Positions 8,706 through 17,806 of a DNA stretch of 64,000 nt are shown in pieces. Both the position numbers and the translations under genes were made by a program. The stretch lies in contig JAZNEI010000089.1 in assembly GCA_045588485.1 (NCBI GenBank), positions 62,001 to 126,000 of the forward strand. The letters run 5' to 3'. Within the stretch, counting starts at the first letter, position 1. Every line of letters begins with the position of its first letter. Under the pieces are notes generated by a model that saw only the letters and a list, made by a program, of their open reading frames with translations, ran no database searches and had not been told where the DNA came from. The stretch is from HGM04593 sp045588485. GTDB lineage: Bacteria; Bacteroidota; Bacteroidia; Bacteroidales; Bacteroidaceae.

Positions 8706-10130
8706 TTATCTTTTCGTTGTGCCACTGTAGCTGCGTACACAGCGGAAGCCTATGTAGGAACGTGATTCATTCTGGTATTCGTATGCTCGTGTCGCTCCTT
8801 GTATAAATCGTACAGGGTCTTTCCACGAACCGCCTCTTATGGTCTTTTTCTTCATTTTATAGGGGTCCTCCTTTGCTGCACGATACTGGAAGTCGGGGTT
8901 GATGTCGCTCATCTGCAATACACCGGCCTCGGTGTATACGGTAGATGTCCACTCGGCAACGTTTCCTGCCATATCGTATAGTCCGTTGCTGTTAGCCGAG
9001 TATATTCCACACTGCGATGTTATAAGGTTACCATCGCGGGTGTAGTTACCCTCGCCCGGCTTATAGTTGGCATAGTAACAGCCTTTGTCGCTCTTTGTGT
9101 CGTCGCTCTCCCATGGGAATTTTCCACCCTCTTTACCGCGTGCAGCATACTCCCACTCGGCTTCTGAGGGCAGGCGGTAGCGTTGTATGTATTTTGCCTG
9201 TCCCCTCATTCCGCGCAACAGAAAATCGGTGCGCCATGCGCAGTAGGCATTTGCCTGCTCCCAGCTCACTCCAACAACGGGGTACTCGCTGTAGTTGGGA
9301 TGGCTGAAATAGAGGTTAAGATATAGTTCGTTGTTTGCGTTGGGAAAATCGTTGACCCAGCAGGTGGTATCGGGATATACGTTTACAATGTATGTGTTAA
9401 GGAAATCATATACGCTCGAAAGGGGGCGTGTTACAGTCTCGTTTACTATACGTCCCTCGTCGTCAATATATGCTGTATCTTTGGAGATTGTTACAACCTC
9501 TTCGTAATTGGTGGGAATATCGGTGTTGCGGTTGCGCTCGGCGGGATTCAGACGATTCTTGCGCAGTGCAGCCTGTGTATAGTCGTAAATCTCGTAGCGG
9601 TAGTTCATTTGCGATGCGTCAAGCATCCTCTCACCGGTGATGGGATTGGTTATGTATACGCTCTCTATGGCACGCTGTTCGTCCTCGGTGGGCTTTTTCC
9701 ATGGTATAGGCTTGCTCCAATTGAGATAAGGAGTGATGGGTTCGCCATATTCGTCCTCGGTAATCTTGAATGTCTCGTCGCCACCGTATGCAGGGTCGGC
9801 AAGTCGCTCGCGTATTATGGAGTCGCGCACCCAATATACAAACTGACGATATTTGGCATTAGAGACCTCGGTCTCATCCATCCAGAATGCATCTACCGAT
9901 ATATTCTTTACGGGTGTGGTTATACCCCACAGCGAGTCGGCCTCCTCCTGTCCTATCTTTATAGAACCTCTCTCTACAAGTACCATCCCGTATGGGGTAG
10001 GTTCATTTATGGCTGTTCCGCTTATTCCGGTGACTTCGCCTCCCATTGATGTATTTCTTCTTGGTCCCATACACGATGCCAAGATAAGCAGCGTCAAGAG
10101 AACAGGCATACCTACTATTTTCCTCATCAT
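8706..10130 (-). CDS. gldK: Type IX secretion lipoprotein GldK (PorK)
   Basis: GldK/PorK is an outer-membrane lipoprotein that builds the large periplasmic ring of the type IX secretion system. The 474 residues start with a lipoprotein signal (LLILASC, lipidated Cys near residue 20) and contain the formylglycine-generating-enzyme-like fold: SVDAFWMDETEVSNAKYRQF, YRLPSEAEWEYAARG, MAGNVAEWTSTVY, RGGSWKD and SYIGFRCVRS. The fold is used structurally here. The ATG overlaps the porP stop codon (ATGA), indicating translational coupling. Confidence 0.94.
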   Translation of the reverse strand: MMRKIVGMPVLLTLLILASCMGPRRNTSMGGEVTGISGTAINEPTPYGMVLVERGSIKIGQEEADSLWGITTPVKNISVDAFWMDETEVSNAKYRQFVYWVRDSIIRERLADPAYGGDETFKITEDEYGEPITPYLNWSKPIPWKKPTEDEQRAIESVYITNPITGERMLDASQMNYRYEIYDYTQAALRKNRLNPAERNRNTDIPTNYEEVVTISKDTAYIDDEGRIVNETVTRPLSSVYDFLNTYIVNVYPDTTCWVNDFPNANNELYLNLYFSHPNYSEYPVVGVSWEQANAYCAWRTDFLLRGMRGQAKYIQRYRLPSEAEWEYAARGKEGGKFPWESDDTKSDKGCYYANYKPGEGNYTRDGNLITSQCGIYSANSNGLYDMAGNVAEWTSTVYTEAGVLQMSDINPDFQYRAAKEDPYKMKKKTIRGGSWKDPVRFIQGATRAYEYQNESRSYIGFRCVRSYSGTTKR

Positions 10131-11071
10131 TGCAATATTCTTATACTGTTATGTTTGTTCTTTCCTTTTTTAAATAAATCAAGCTCGATGTCGTAGCCCA
10201 AATATATATCGTGGCTACCATTCTCGGCTCCAATCCCCGATGTAAATAGTTCGTATCCGTAGCTTATTGTGATATTCAGGAATTCCATTCCTAAAAACAT
10301 CGCTACCGATGTTCCGGGGCTGTATGTTGCTCCTCCGAAGAAGAGCTTGTCGTTATAATTGTAACTGCCTCGTGCGGTAATATCGGCACGCCACGAAACA
10401 AAGTCGGTCATCAGTTGCACCGAGGGCTGTATTGATATTAACGGATTTTTCAGCGATATATTGCCTCCGGCAGTAAAATTAAAATACGGGTCCACCTGGA
10501 ACTGGTTTCTTTCGCCCAATTCAATGAGTGGAGCGTTTATGTGCAGTGCCGATACTCCTGCATAGAAAAACTTATGCTGGTACAGCACTCCCGCACCAAA
10601 ATCGAATTTGTTTCCATCGGCAGCTGCTGATGGAAAAGCCGGGTCGTCACTGTTGTTGCCAAGATTAAGCTCCTTCGGCTCGAATTTTGCATTCAGCAGT
10701 CCAAGTTGCACTCCAAAAGCCATACGACCTCCAAAGAGTTTCATCGCGTAGGCATAGTTCGCGAACAGGTGTTGATTGACGAACATACCAATTTCGTCGT
10801 TCAGCACTCCCAATCCAAGCGAGTGGTCGCCGCGGAACATCGACAGCGGCATATCTCCGTTTATGAGCATGCTCTTGGGGTTCCCCTCGAACCCCGATAG
10901 CTGGTTGCTGTATGCTGCAAAGGCATGCAGTTTGCCTGTTGCTCCTGCCCCGGCAGGATTGTAGAAATTCTGCATCTTCCAGTAGTGGGTAAAGTGTACG
11001 TCGTACTGCGCACGCACCTCAACGAGAGCACACACGCACAGCAGTACAGTTATATACAGAATCCTTTTCAT
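10127..11071 (-). CDS. porP: PorP/SprF family type IX secretion outer-membrane protein
   Basis: The 314-residue product has a signal peptide ending VRAQ and then YDVHFTHYWKMQNFYNPAGAG, the conserved N-terminal motif of PorP/SprF proteins. The rest is a 14-strand-like outer-membrane barrel. PorP is needed for type IX secretion and SprF homologues help to attach secreted adhesins. It heads the operon porP-gldK-gldL-gldM-gldN, the order known from Porphyromonas. I see no perfect TAnnTTTG box upstream; a near match lies at 11085-11092. Confidence 0.93.
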   Translation of the reverse strand: MKRILYITVLLCVCALVEVRAQYDVHFTHYWKMQNFYNPAGAGATGKLHAFAAYSNQLSGFEGNPKSMLINGDMPLSMFRGDHSLGLGVLNDEIGMFVNQHLFANYAYAMKLFGGRMAFGVQLGLLNAKFEPKELNLGNNSDDPAFPSAAADGNKFDFGAGVLYQHKFFYAGVSALHINAPLIELGERNQFQVDPYFNFTAGGNISLKNPLISIQPSVQLMTDFVSWRADITARGSYNYNDKLFFGGATYSPGTSVAMFLGMEFLNITISYGYELFTSGIGAENGSHDIYLGYDIELDLFKKGKNKHNSIRILQ

Positions 11072-11148
11072 CCCTTATGTAACGCAAAATATCGGCCTAT
11101 ATTATCTGCCGATTCCAAAAATTAGGCGAATTTCGTAAAATTTTATAA

Positions 11149-11262
11149 AATATGTCACAAAACGAGCGAAATAATATCAAGCTTGCTTGTATATTTTGCA
11201 GCGAGTGCAGAAATATTCGAGCTTACTCAAATATGTCACAAAACGAGCGAAATAATATCAAG
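11149..11262 (+). repeat. In-frame 81-base direct duplication with a second start codon
   Basis: A 33-base segment beginning AAATATGTCACAAAACGAGC occurs at 11149-11181 and again at 11230-11262, exactly 81 bases apart (27 codons). Both copies carry an ATG in the same frame. Confidence 0.9.
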
Positions 11263-11412
11263 AGGGAGCTGTTTGGTTATACTTTTATCTTTGGCGTGGT
11301 GGTGCTTGTGCTTTTGGCTGCTTCGCGGTTCAAGAAAGATGTGCAAAAACCAATTCCGAAGTTGCGTTATCTATATTCGACGGTAGTAAAAAAACGAAAA
11401 ATTGAAAGTTAG
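11152..11412 (+). CDS. Small single-span membrane protein, unknown
   Basis: Reads 86 codons on the plus strand, opposite to its neighbours. The C-terminal part has one hydrophobic helix (FGYTFIFGVVVLVLLAAS) followed by basic residues (SRFKKDVQKP), fitting a small inner-membrane protein. The first 27 codons duplicate the next stretch (MSQNERNNIK appears twice), so the ancestral start is probably the second ATG at 11233, which would give 59 residues. I do not recognise a family. A hairpin at 11477-11503 may terminate it. Confidence 0.5.
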   Translation: MSQNERNNIKLACIFCSECRNIRAYSNMSQNERNNIKRELFGYTFIFGVVVLVLLAASRFKKDVQKPIPKLRYLYSTVVKKRKIES

Positions 11413-11476
11413 AGACTGTGTAAGTGGGAATACCCTTAAATAAGTAATTGATATTCTTGGGTATTTATATTAAGTT

Positions 11477-11503
11477 CGATGGCGACCGAAAAGGTCGCCA
11501 TCG
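11477..11503. terminator. Strong hairpin between convergent genes
   Basis: An 11-bp perfect stem CGATGGCGACC / GGTCGCCATCG with loop GAAAA sits between the plus-strand gene ending at 11412 and the minus-strand gene ending at 11556, so it can serve both. Confidence 0.55.
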
Positions 11504-11555
11504 TTGCAATAGGTGCTGAATGTTGGGTTGTCTCCCCGAATTATAATGTCCGTAG

Positions 11556-12407
11556 TTAAAACTCTTGCTTGTCGAGCCACTCTGATATTTTTGTCATTAA
11601 TTCCTCTCCCAGCAGCATAGGATTGCTCATTATATCCACTGTTCCGGCAACAAGCTTCTGTCCCAATGGTGTCTTGTAGAACTTTGTTACGTATTTAAAT
11701 TCCTCTTCAGTGACTTTGCCCTTGGCACTCTTATAGTAGAACGAAGGAATCTCTTGGGTAACATACTCAATACAATCCATCATAATCTTTGTCTGTTGCT
11801 CGTTACCTGCCATGTCTGCAAGTGCTTGACCGAAACTGCCTGTTATCATCTTGCTTATTCCGCAACTCTTGCAGTAATCCTCTACTGCGAGATATAGTTT
11901 GTCTTGCTTCTCCTCGGCTGTAAGTAAGAGCTCGGGCTTCTCGCCCTGTGCAATCTTCATCATCGAGGACATTATAGACTGTGATAAAGCTGTCGTCATC
12001 TCTGTTATAATCTCTTTGCTTCCTAACTTATTGCCGGCATCATATAGCTTCTTGTCGCTGTTTATGAGCTTGTTAAACTCTTTAAGGTCGTCTATCGTCA
12101 GGTGTTTCTTGTATATAGGTGCTACTATGGCAGCTATATCCTGCGTTGCCTGCTCGTCGTTGTATTTCTTGGCCAGCATTGCTGCTGTACTGTTTATTTC
12201 GGCAGGTGTCTGAACCTTATCGGCCTTTGCATTTAGCAGAGCCGTAAAAATTTCGGTGTATGCCTCGGTTCCAAGCTCTTGGCCTGCGCTATTTCCCCAG
12301 CCTGTGTTAAAATAATTGCATAGTTCCTTTGTGTAGGCATCGTTTTGTGCCATTGCGGTTGTTAGTGTGCAGACTATAAATAGTGCAAATGTGGTGATTC
12401 TTTTCAT
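11556..12407 (-). CDS. Secreted protein of unknown function (DUF2059-like features)
   Basis: The 283-residue product has a signal peptide (MKRITTFALFIVCTLTTAMAQ). It is helical, and its C-terminal stretch EFKYVTKFYKTPLGQKL resembles the end of DUF2059-type periplasmic proteins. It resembles the lipoprotein at 15222-16085 in length, helix content and the C-terminal EEE(F/L)..YE/K.P layout, so the two are probably distant paralogues flanking the TonB-dependent receptor. No catalytic motif is seen. It has a good promoter at 12450-12479. Confidence 0.65.
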   Translation of the reverse strand: MKRITTFALFIVCTLTTAMAQNDAYTKELCNYFNTGWGNSAGQELGTEAYTEIFTALLNAKADKVQTPAEINSTAAMLAKKYNDEQATQDIAAIVAPIYKKHLTIDDLKEFNKLINSDKKLYDAGNKLGSKEIITEMTTALSQSIMSSMMKIAQGEKPELLLTAEEKQDKLYLAVEDYCKSCGISKMITGSFGQALADMAGNEQQTKIMMDCIEYVTQEIPSFYYKSAKGKVTEEEFKYVTKFYKTPLGQKLVAGTVDIMSNPMLLGEELMTKISEWLDKQEF

Positions 12408-12449
12408 AGTTTCTTATTTTTTTGGTTATACAATTTGTTTTCTCTGAGC

Positions 12450-12479
12450 CAAAGATATAAACTAGCGAGCGAGAAACAA
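12450..12479 (-). promoter_or_regulatory. Promoter of the secreted DUF2059-like gene
   Basis: Minus-strand TATCTTTG (12450-12457) with TTG (12477-12479) 19 bases upstream; 42 bases before the start codon. Confidence 0.6.
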
Positions 12480-12657
12480 TAAACTTACTTGATTGTTTTT
12501 TGCAGCAAGCGCACTATATCTTCGCTGTTTACCGCAAATATATCTTGGAATAATTGAATGACCTAACTTTTACACTCTTTTTATCTTGTTTTTTTATAAT
12601 TGAATGTAATATGGTGTAAAACAATGTAACTATGTGAGATTTTTATAGAACTATAAT

Positions 12658-12701
12658 ATATGATAATCGGCTGTATCGTGCGATACAGCCGATTATCATA
12701 T
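12658..12701 (-). terminator. Long perfect hairpin at the end of the TonB-dependent receptor gene
   Basis: A 21-bp perfect stem with a two-base loop (TG at 12679-12680), touching the stop codon of the receptor gene (12701-12703). It lies between two minus-strand genes. The tail on the minus strand is AT-rich. Confidence 0.7.
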
Positions 12702-15004
12702 CAGTTCATTATCTTGAATCCTATAAAGAATGTTCGTGGCGATGTGGGACCATAGAAGTAACCCGAGTCGCGGAATTCTCCTTTGTCAAGGTCTTTCTGG
12801 AAACTGTCGAAGATATTCTGTACTCCTGCATTAAGTTGTAGGTTAATGTGGTCGCGCAGAATAAATGTGTAATCAAGTTTCACTCCAAGGTCGAAGAAAT
12901 CGGGGGTCTCTTCCATACGGTCGTTCTCGATGTATCCGGCATAGTGGGGGACAATCATCTCACCGGTGTATGTTCCCGACAGAGCAATGTTGAAGTTCTT
13001 GACGGGTTGTGTCGATAGGGTAAAATATCCGTAGAAGTTAGGTGTTCGGGGCATACGACGTGTGGTAAGCTCCTGGCCGTCTACCTCGGTCCACACCTCG
13101 GGGTTCTTGTAGCGGCTCTGCTGAGCTGTTATACCCATCTGTAGCGACACATCCTTTCCGTGTGCGAATTTTGTTTCGAGGTTTACGCCATATACCTGCG
13201 CTCCGCTACCGTTACGACGCTCCTTCATCATATATCCCTCGCTGTTCTGTCCTATGTCCTCGAGTATAAAGACATTATCAAGACCTGTGTAGAATCCTTC
13301 AAGAAGAATGTTGCTCTGCCAATGTCCGAGCTGTGTTGTCCAATCAATCGAACCGCTGAAACTGTTCGAGCGCTCCTCTTCGAGGTTGTCGGCAAGGCTA
13401 ATCTGCACTCCTTCGCCGCCAACAGCGGTAACATGCAGGTCCTCGTCGTAGGCTTGCGGTGCGCGGAAACCAGTCGAGTAGGTGAGTCGTGCCTGCAAAC
13501 GGTCGGTAGGCTTGAAAAGAAGATTTACGCGAGGACTTACTATGGGGTTGTCAATGAGATTATGTTTGTCTAATCGTGCGCCAACCAACAGAGTGAAATA
13601 TTTCATCTCCCACTCATTCTGCAAGAAGAAACCGGCGATGTTTATCTCCTGTTTCATATCTCGGTTGTATCCTGTCATGATATCGTGCAGACGATTCTGC
13701 TGATACTCGGCACCGGCAATGAATGTGGCAGGGGCAAAGAGCAGGCGATTCATTTTCATATTATATGTGGCACCTGCAACCCAGGTAAGGTCGTCGGTCT
13801 TGCCGTAGGCATTGGGGTCGCGCTGCGCACCATAGTAGCTGTCGCGGTCGATGTGCTGCACCGAGCCGTAGAACGAAAGTTTGTTGCGGAACTCGTTCCA
13901 TGTATAGTCGTACGATACGCCTCCGCTGTTTATTATGTGCTTTGTCTGTTCGGTAATGTCGGCCTCGTGTGGCTGATAGTCGAATCTGTTTCCTCCACGG
14001 CGCAGCTCATTGGTGGTGTGATACTCGACATTCAGACGGCTTGTCGTCGTGGGGCGATAGTATGTGCGCAGTCCGAAGGTGTTTATATTTGTCTTGCCAA
14101 TCTCCGAGAATCCGTCGCCATCGTGGTCGTATGGGTTACGGTTGCGGTAGCTCTGGTAAACGGCAATTCCGTATGAGTTATCTTTTGCCACCAGCGAGGC
14201 GTTTGCACCAAGATACTGCTCCCAGCTCTTTCCTCCGTATCCATTGAAATTACTCGATATTTGGAACGAGTTGTTTACAGGGTCTTTTGTTATGATATTT
14301 ATTGTTCCACCTACTGCATTCGCACCAAAGAGTGCCGAGCCGCCTCCACGTACCACCTCGACGCGCTCAATCATGTTCACAGGAATCTGCTCGAGGCCGT
14401 AGACACCGCTGAGGGCACTGACAATAGGACGGCTGTTGATGAGAACCTGTGAGTAGGGACCTTCGAGGCCGTTTATACGCACCTGTGGGAATCCGCAGTT
14501 CTGACAGTTGTTCTCGACACGAAGTCCCGGCACGTAGTTGAGGCTCTTTGCAAGGTCGGTCGAGTTTACCTGCTCGAAAAGTATGGGATTGATTACGTTT
14601 ACCACGACTGGTGCATCCTGACGGCGTACCTCGTTGCGGTTGGCCGATACCACTATCTCGTTTATGAGCATCGACTCGGGTTTCAGCTTAAAGTGTACCA
14701 CTGCTGTAAACTCTTTGCTTACGGTAATCTCTTTTGTCATTGTAGTGTATCCCATAGCCGATACGCGCAGCGTGTATTTCCCGGCACGCAGTTTGCGGAA
14801 CTCGAACTGCCCCTGCTCGTTGCTGCTTGTGCCCTCGCCTGTTTCGAGTATCAAGATATTGGCGTATGGAATATCCTCCTCGGTTCCATCCTCGATGACG
14901 TGTCCCGAAATCATATTCCCCTCTTTGATGCCGCTGTTTACGGCTGCTTGTGTCCCCGATAAAACAACCATTATCAGGGCTAAAAATAGTACCGATTTTT
15001 TCAT
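12701..15004 (-). CDS. TonB-dependent outer-membrane receptor
   Basis: The 767-residue protein has a signal peptide (MKKSVLFLALIMVVLSGTQA), a carboxypeptidase-regulatory-like domain at about 30-115 (GHVIEDGTEEDIPYANI, LRVSAMGYTTMTKEI), a plug domain at about 125-235 (IERVEVVRGGGSALFGANAV) and a 22-strand barrel ending in PRTFFIGFKI. A CxxC pair (NCQNCGFPQVRING) in the plug is of the type seen in BtuB/CirA-like metal or cofactor receptors of Bacteroidota, but the substrate cannot be fixed. There is no SusD partner, which argues against a glycan system. Monocistronic by layout. Confidence 0.92.
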   Translation of the reverse strand: MKKSVLFLALIMVVLSGTQAAVNSGIKEGNMISGHVIEDGTEEDIPYANILILETGEGTSSNEQGQFEFRKLRAGKYTLRVSAMGYTTMTKEITVSKEFTAVVHFKLKPESMLINEIVVSANRNEVRRQDAPVVVNVINPILFEQVNSTDLAKSLNYVPGLRVENNCQNCGFPQVRINGLEGPYSQVLINSRPIVSALSGVYGLEQIPVNMIERVEVVRGGGSALFGANAVGGTINIITKDPVNNSFQISSNFNGYGGKSWEQYLGANASLVAKDNSYGIAVYQSYRNRNPYDHDGDGFSEIGKTNINTFGLRTYYRPTTTSRLNVEYHTTNELRRGGNRFDYQPHEADITEQTKHIINSGGVSYDYTWNEFRNKLSFYGSVQHIDRDSYYGAQRDPNAYGKTDDLTWVAGATYNMKMNRLLFAPATFIAGAEYQQNRLHDIMTGYNRDMKQEINIAGFFLQNEWEMKYFTLLVGARLDKHNLIDNPIVSPRVNLLFKPTDRLQARLTYSTGFRAPQAYDEDLHVTAVGGEGVQISLADNLEEERSNSFSGSIDWTTQLGHWQSNILLEGFYTGLDNVFILEDIGQNSEGYMMKERRNGSGAQVYGVNLETKFAHGKDVSLQMGITAQQSRYKNPEVWTEVDGQELTTRRMPRTPNFYGYFTLSTQPVKNFNIALSGTYTGEMIVPHYAGYIENDRMEETPDFFDLGVKLDYTFILRDHINLQLNAGVQNIFDSFQKDLDKGEFRDSGYFYGPTSPRTFFIGFKIMN

Positions 15005-15174
15005 TTATGCAGTTTTTGTATTTCTGCTGCAAATTTCGGAATAAAAAGGAATGTTTAAAATAGTAACTTTTAGTTAATTTTATGAATATACCTAATTATA
15101 AGTAGTTACTTTGGGGTATTCTCGGATGGTAGATTCTTATTATTTCTACCTATTTTTAGGTATAAAATAAAAAC

Positions 15175-15202
15175 AGCAGGCAGACCAACGAGTCTGCCTG
15201 CT
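15175..15202 (-). terminator. Intrinsic terminator of the 15222-16085 lipoprotein gene
   Basis: Stem AGCAGGCAGAC / GTCTGCCTGCT (11 bp, 6-base loop) followed on the minus strand by GTTTTTATTTTATA. Confidence 0.85.
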
Positions 15203-15221
15203 AGAGTGTTAATTATAATAT

Positions 15222-16085
15222 TTATATCTTCTTCTTAAGCCAACTGTAGAACATCTCTTGAACACCGGCATTGGCCTTTGCAATCTCTTTCGAGTACTCG
15301 ATGTTGGCGTTCTTGAGTTTTACAAATTCGGGCTGTTCATAGATGCCGATGAGCATATTCAGCTCCTCCTCGCTAACCTTGTCCTCCATTGTCATACACA
15401 TCAAAATAGGTGATGCCTTGCTTATGTAATCGAAGAAAGCCTCGGTGAGCATGCCGCTTTCGGGAGCGCCTTGACTCATAATCTCGTTCATTGCGATGAA
15501 ACTGTTCTCAATAATCTCTTTTCGTCCCGATACGATATAGAATTTCTCCATTGCAGGAAGATAACCCTTGCGCAACTCTTCTGATAGCGTGGGGATTACA
15601 GGCTCTTCGCCATTCATGATAGAGGCAACAGTGGTGCCTGTATGCTCGTCGATGAGGTTGCGAAAATCATTCTGCATAATATCTGCAATTTTCTTTACCA
15701 CTGACAATGCCTTTTCGTTGGCAATATCATTGTTTACTTTCTTAAGTTCTATTACCGACATTGTGCTACTGAAGTGAGGCAGTGCCATGTCGGCAAGGTC
15801 GCTGTATAGTCTCTCATTACAATATTGATAGGCGAGCTTCTCGGCAATGGCATATCTGTCGGTGGCAACAGGATAGGGACAGTGTGCCATCGTATCCATA
15901 TATTCCAATATAAGTGCTTTGAAATGTGCTTGGCTGAAATTGTCCGAAAGACGGCTCCACTCCGATTGGTAGTATTTTGTCAACTCATTTTTTACTCCGG
16001 CTTTGTTCGAGCACGATACGAAACTCATTGCAAGGTATATCACAAGAAGTGTGACAGATACCATAATTGTTAAGGACTTTTTCAT
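15222..16085 (-). CDS. Predicted lipoprotein of unknown function
   Basis: The 287 residues begin with a signal peptide and lipobox (AMSFVSC, Cys near residue 25), so the product should be lipid-anchored. The remainder is predicted helical and shows weak similarity in layout to the secreted protein at 11556-12407. No enzymatic residues stand out. It has its own promoter (16163-16192) and a strong terminator (15175-15202), so it is a single-gene unit. Confidence 0.7.
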   Translation of the reverse strand: MKKSLTIMVSVTLLVIYLAMSFVSCSNKAGVKNELTKYYQSEWSRLSDNFSQAHFKALILEYMDTMAHCPYPVATDRYAIAEKLAYQYCNERLYSDLADMALPHFSSTMSVIELKKVNNDIANEKALSVVKKIADIMQNDFRNLIDEHTGTTVASIMNGEEPVIPTLSEELRKGYLPAMEKFYIVSGRKEIIENSFIAMNEIMSQGAPESGMLTEAFFDYISKASPILMCMTMEDKVSEEELNMLIGIYEQPEFVKLKNANIEYSKEIAKANAGVQEMFYSWLKKKI

Positions 16086-16162
16086 AGCTCTAAATATTTT
16101 AGTTATTATAAATGCATCCTTTTCTTACCGACAGCCAAGCCTGCCGTTTCATACTCCATTTG

Positions 16163-16192
16163 CAAAAATAACCGTTTGAGTGAAACTGCAAA
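16163..16192 (-). promoter_or_regulatory. Promoter of the lipoprotein gene
   Basis: Minus-strand TATTTTTG (16163-16170) with TTTG (16189-16192) 18 bases upstream. Confidence 0.55.
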
Positions 16193-16243
16193 GAAAAAAC
16201 GGGAAAAGTTGCCGTTAGAGTAGTAAAAAATAAAAGATTTGTG

Positions 16244-16966
16244 CTAAATCATAGCAACTATACCGCTAATTAGCAGCAGTAGATATACTACTTTTTTCAG
16301 TGTCTCACCACTTATTATTCCAAACAGTCGTGTGCCGATGTTTGTGCCTACCAATGCTCCTAAGAGACCCACTCCCCACCAAAGAAGGATGCTCTCGCCA
16401 AAGAAGCCCACCTTTGCACGAAAACCGGTGTAGAAGATGTTCAGTATCACCGATGATGCTTGCAGTGTGGCGATATATGCAATCTTGTTGTTGATATTGC
16501 TTATGCAGTAAAGTACTATGGGTGGTCCGGGCATAGCAAACATTCCACCCATTACACCACTAAGAGTTCCTAACACTCCCTTTGTCCACCAGTTACGTGG
16601 CAGTCTCTTCTTTTCCTTCTCGAAGAAAAGAAAATAGATAGCAATAACAACAAACATCGCACCGAAGCACCTTTTAAGTGTTGCACTGCTTAGAGATGCC
16701 ATATACTCTATGGCAATGTACGAAACAATGATGTTCACCACTAATAACGGCAGCATAATGCTCCATTGTATATGTCTGTAGTTGCGCATTGCAATCAGTA
16801 GAGCTGTGCTGCCTGCCAATAATCCCGACAGCGTGGTAGCCTCGCCGTATGATGGAATAAAATAGGGGAAAAACATCATAACGAAGATACCGAACCCAAA
16901 GCCGCTAACCCTTTGTATAAGGCTTGCGCCTATGGCAAGAACAAATATAAGAAACAGTGTCATCAT
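16244..16966 (-). CDS. TauE/SafE-family sulfite/anion exporter-like permease
   Basis: The 240-residue protein is almost entirely hydrophobic, with about eight membrane segments and the family features GFGFGIFVMMFFPYF near the N-terminus and GVMGGMFAMPGPPIVLYC in the middle. TauE/SafE proteins move sulfite, sulfoacetate or related anions across the inner membrane; the actual substrate here is unknown. Gene length is typical. It is divergent from the queuosine-precursor transporter gene and shares a short promoter region with it. Confidence 0.88.
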   Translation of the reverse strand: MMTLFLIFVLAIGASLIQRVSGFGFGIFVMMFFPYFIPSYGEATTLSGLLAGSTALLIAMRNYRHIQWSIMLPLLVVNIIVSYIAIEYMASLSSATLKRCFGAMFVVIAIYFLFFEKEKKRLPRNWWTKGVLGTLSGVMGGMFAMPGPPIVLYCISNINNKIAYIATLQASSVILNIFYTGFRAKVGFFGESILLWWGVGLLGALVGTNIGTRLFGIISGETLKKVVYLLLLISGIVAMI

Positions 16967-17048
16967 CGGGCAAAGGTAGTGAAAGGCGAGAGCAAAAAAA
17001 AATAAGCTTGCTTAATTTTTTTTTGCCGAGCCGCATCCTACCTTATTC

Positions 17049-17080
17049 AAAGGTAGTGAAAGAGACCCGGTATTTACAAA
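17049..17080 (-). promoter_or_regulatory. Promoter of the TauE-type gene, with a second copy of its -7 region downstream
   Basis: Minus-strand TACCTTTG (17049-17056) with TTTG (17077-17080) 20 bases upstream. The 15-base string CAAAGGTAGTGAAAG at 17049-17063 is repeated at 16971-16985, where the box would give an almost leaderless transcript. Confidence 0.5.
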
Positions 17081-17087
17081 AAAATAC

Positions 17088-17095
17088 TATCTTTG
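17088..17095 (+). promoter_or_regulatory. -7 box for the queuosine-precursor transporter operon
   Basis: TATCTTTG matches TAnnTTTG and lies 28 bases before the ATG at 17123. A clear -33 TTTG is not present, which lowers confidence. Confidence 0.45.
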
Positions 17096-17122
17096 CACCC
17101 GTTAAACAATAAAAAAGACATT

Positions 17123-17806
17123 ATGGACAAGGTATCGGAAAACCCTTTCAAAAACCGAGCACGCGGCAATATGCCGCTAATAGTAGTTACGGCTCTCTTT
17201 ATCACCTGCTATTTAGTGTCGAACATTATGGCAGTAAAGGTTATCGGACTATTCGACCTCTTTTATTTCGATGCAGGAACAATAACATTTCCCTTTGCTT
17301 ATATGCTTGGCGACGTGCTAACCGAGATATGGGGATATAAAACAGCGAGGAATGTAATTCTCACAACGCTTCTTTGCAATATCCTGCTCGTCGTATGTAC
17401 ACAGGTTGGAGTGTGGTTGCCCTCGCCCCACTACCTCGACGAGACTGCTAATGCCTATAATCACATCTTCTCCTATGTGCCACGTGTCGTCATAGGCTCC
17501 CTTGTAGGCTTTCTGCTTGGTGAGCTATCCAATGCTTGGCTTATGGAACGCATCAAAAGACGCACAAAAGGACGCTTTCTGTGGGTGCGTACCATCGGCA
17601 GTTCCCTTGTAGGTTATCTGTTCGACACCATCCCCTTTGTACTTATAGCATTCCTTGGTACACTCACTATGCGCGATCTTCTGCTGATGATAGCCCTGCA
17701 ATATTTTATGAAGCTCGGTATCGAAACATTCTTTGGTACCCCGATGGCATACGCGGTAATCCTCGCACTGAAACGTTATATATTAAAAGAACGTCACAAT
17801 GGATAG
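17123..17806 (+). CDS. yhhQ: Queuosine precursor transporter, YhhQ/VUT family
   Basis: The 227-residue membrane protein contains about six transmembrane segments and family motifs: ADVLTEIWG-type (LGDVLTEIWGYKTAR), FLLGELSNAWLMERIK, and the C-terminal MALQYFMKLG-type stretch with TPMAYAV. YhhQ-type proteins import 7-cyano- or 7-aminomethyl-7-deazaguanine (or queuine) for tRNA queuosine modification. The ATG at 17123 is preferred over an upstream TTG because the -7 promoter box overlaps the latter. The stop overlaps the next gene by eight bases (ATGGATAG). Confidence 0.92.
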   Translation: MDKVSENPFKNRARGNMPLIVVTALFITCYLVSNIMAVKVIGLFDLFYFDAGTITFPFAYMLGDVLTEIWGYKTARNVILTTLLCNILLVVCTQVGVWLPSPHYLDETANAYNHIFSYVPRVVIGSLVGFLLGELSNAWLMERIKRRTKGRFLWVRTIGSSLVGYLFDTIPFVLIAFLGTLTMRDLLLMIALQYFMKLGIETFFGTPMAYAVILALKRYILKERHNG

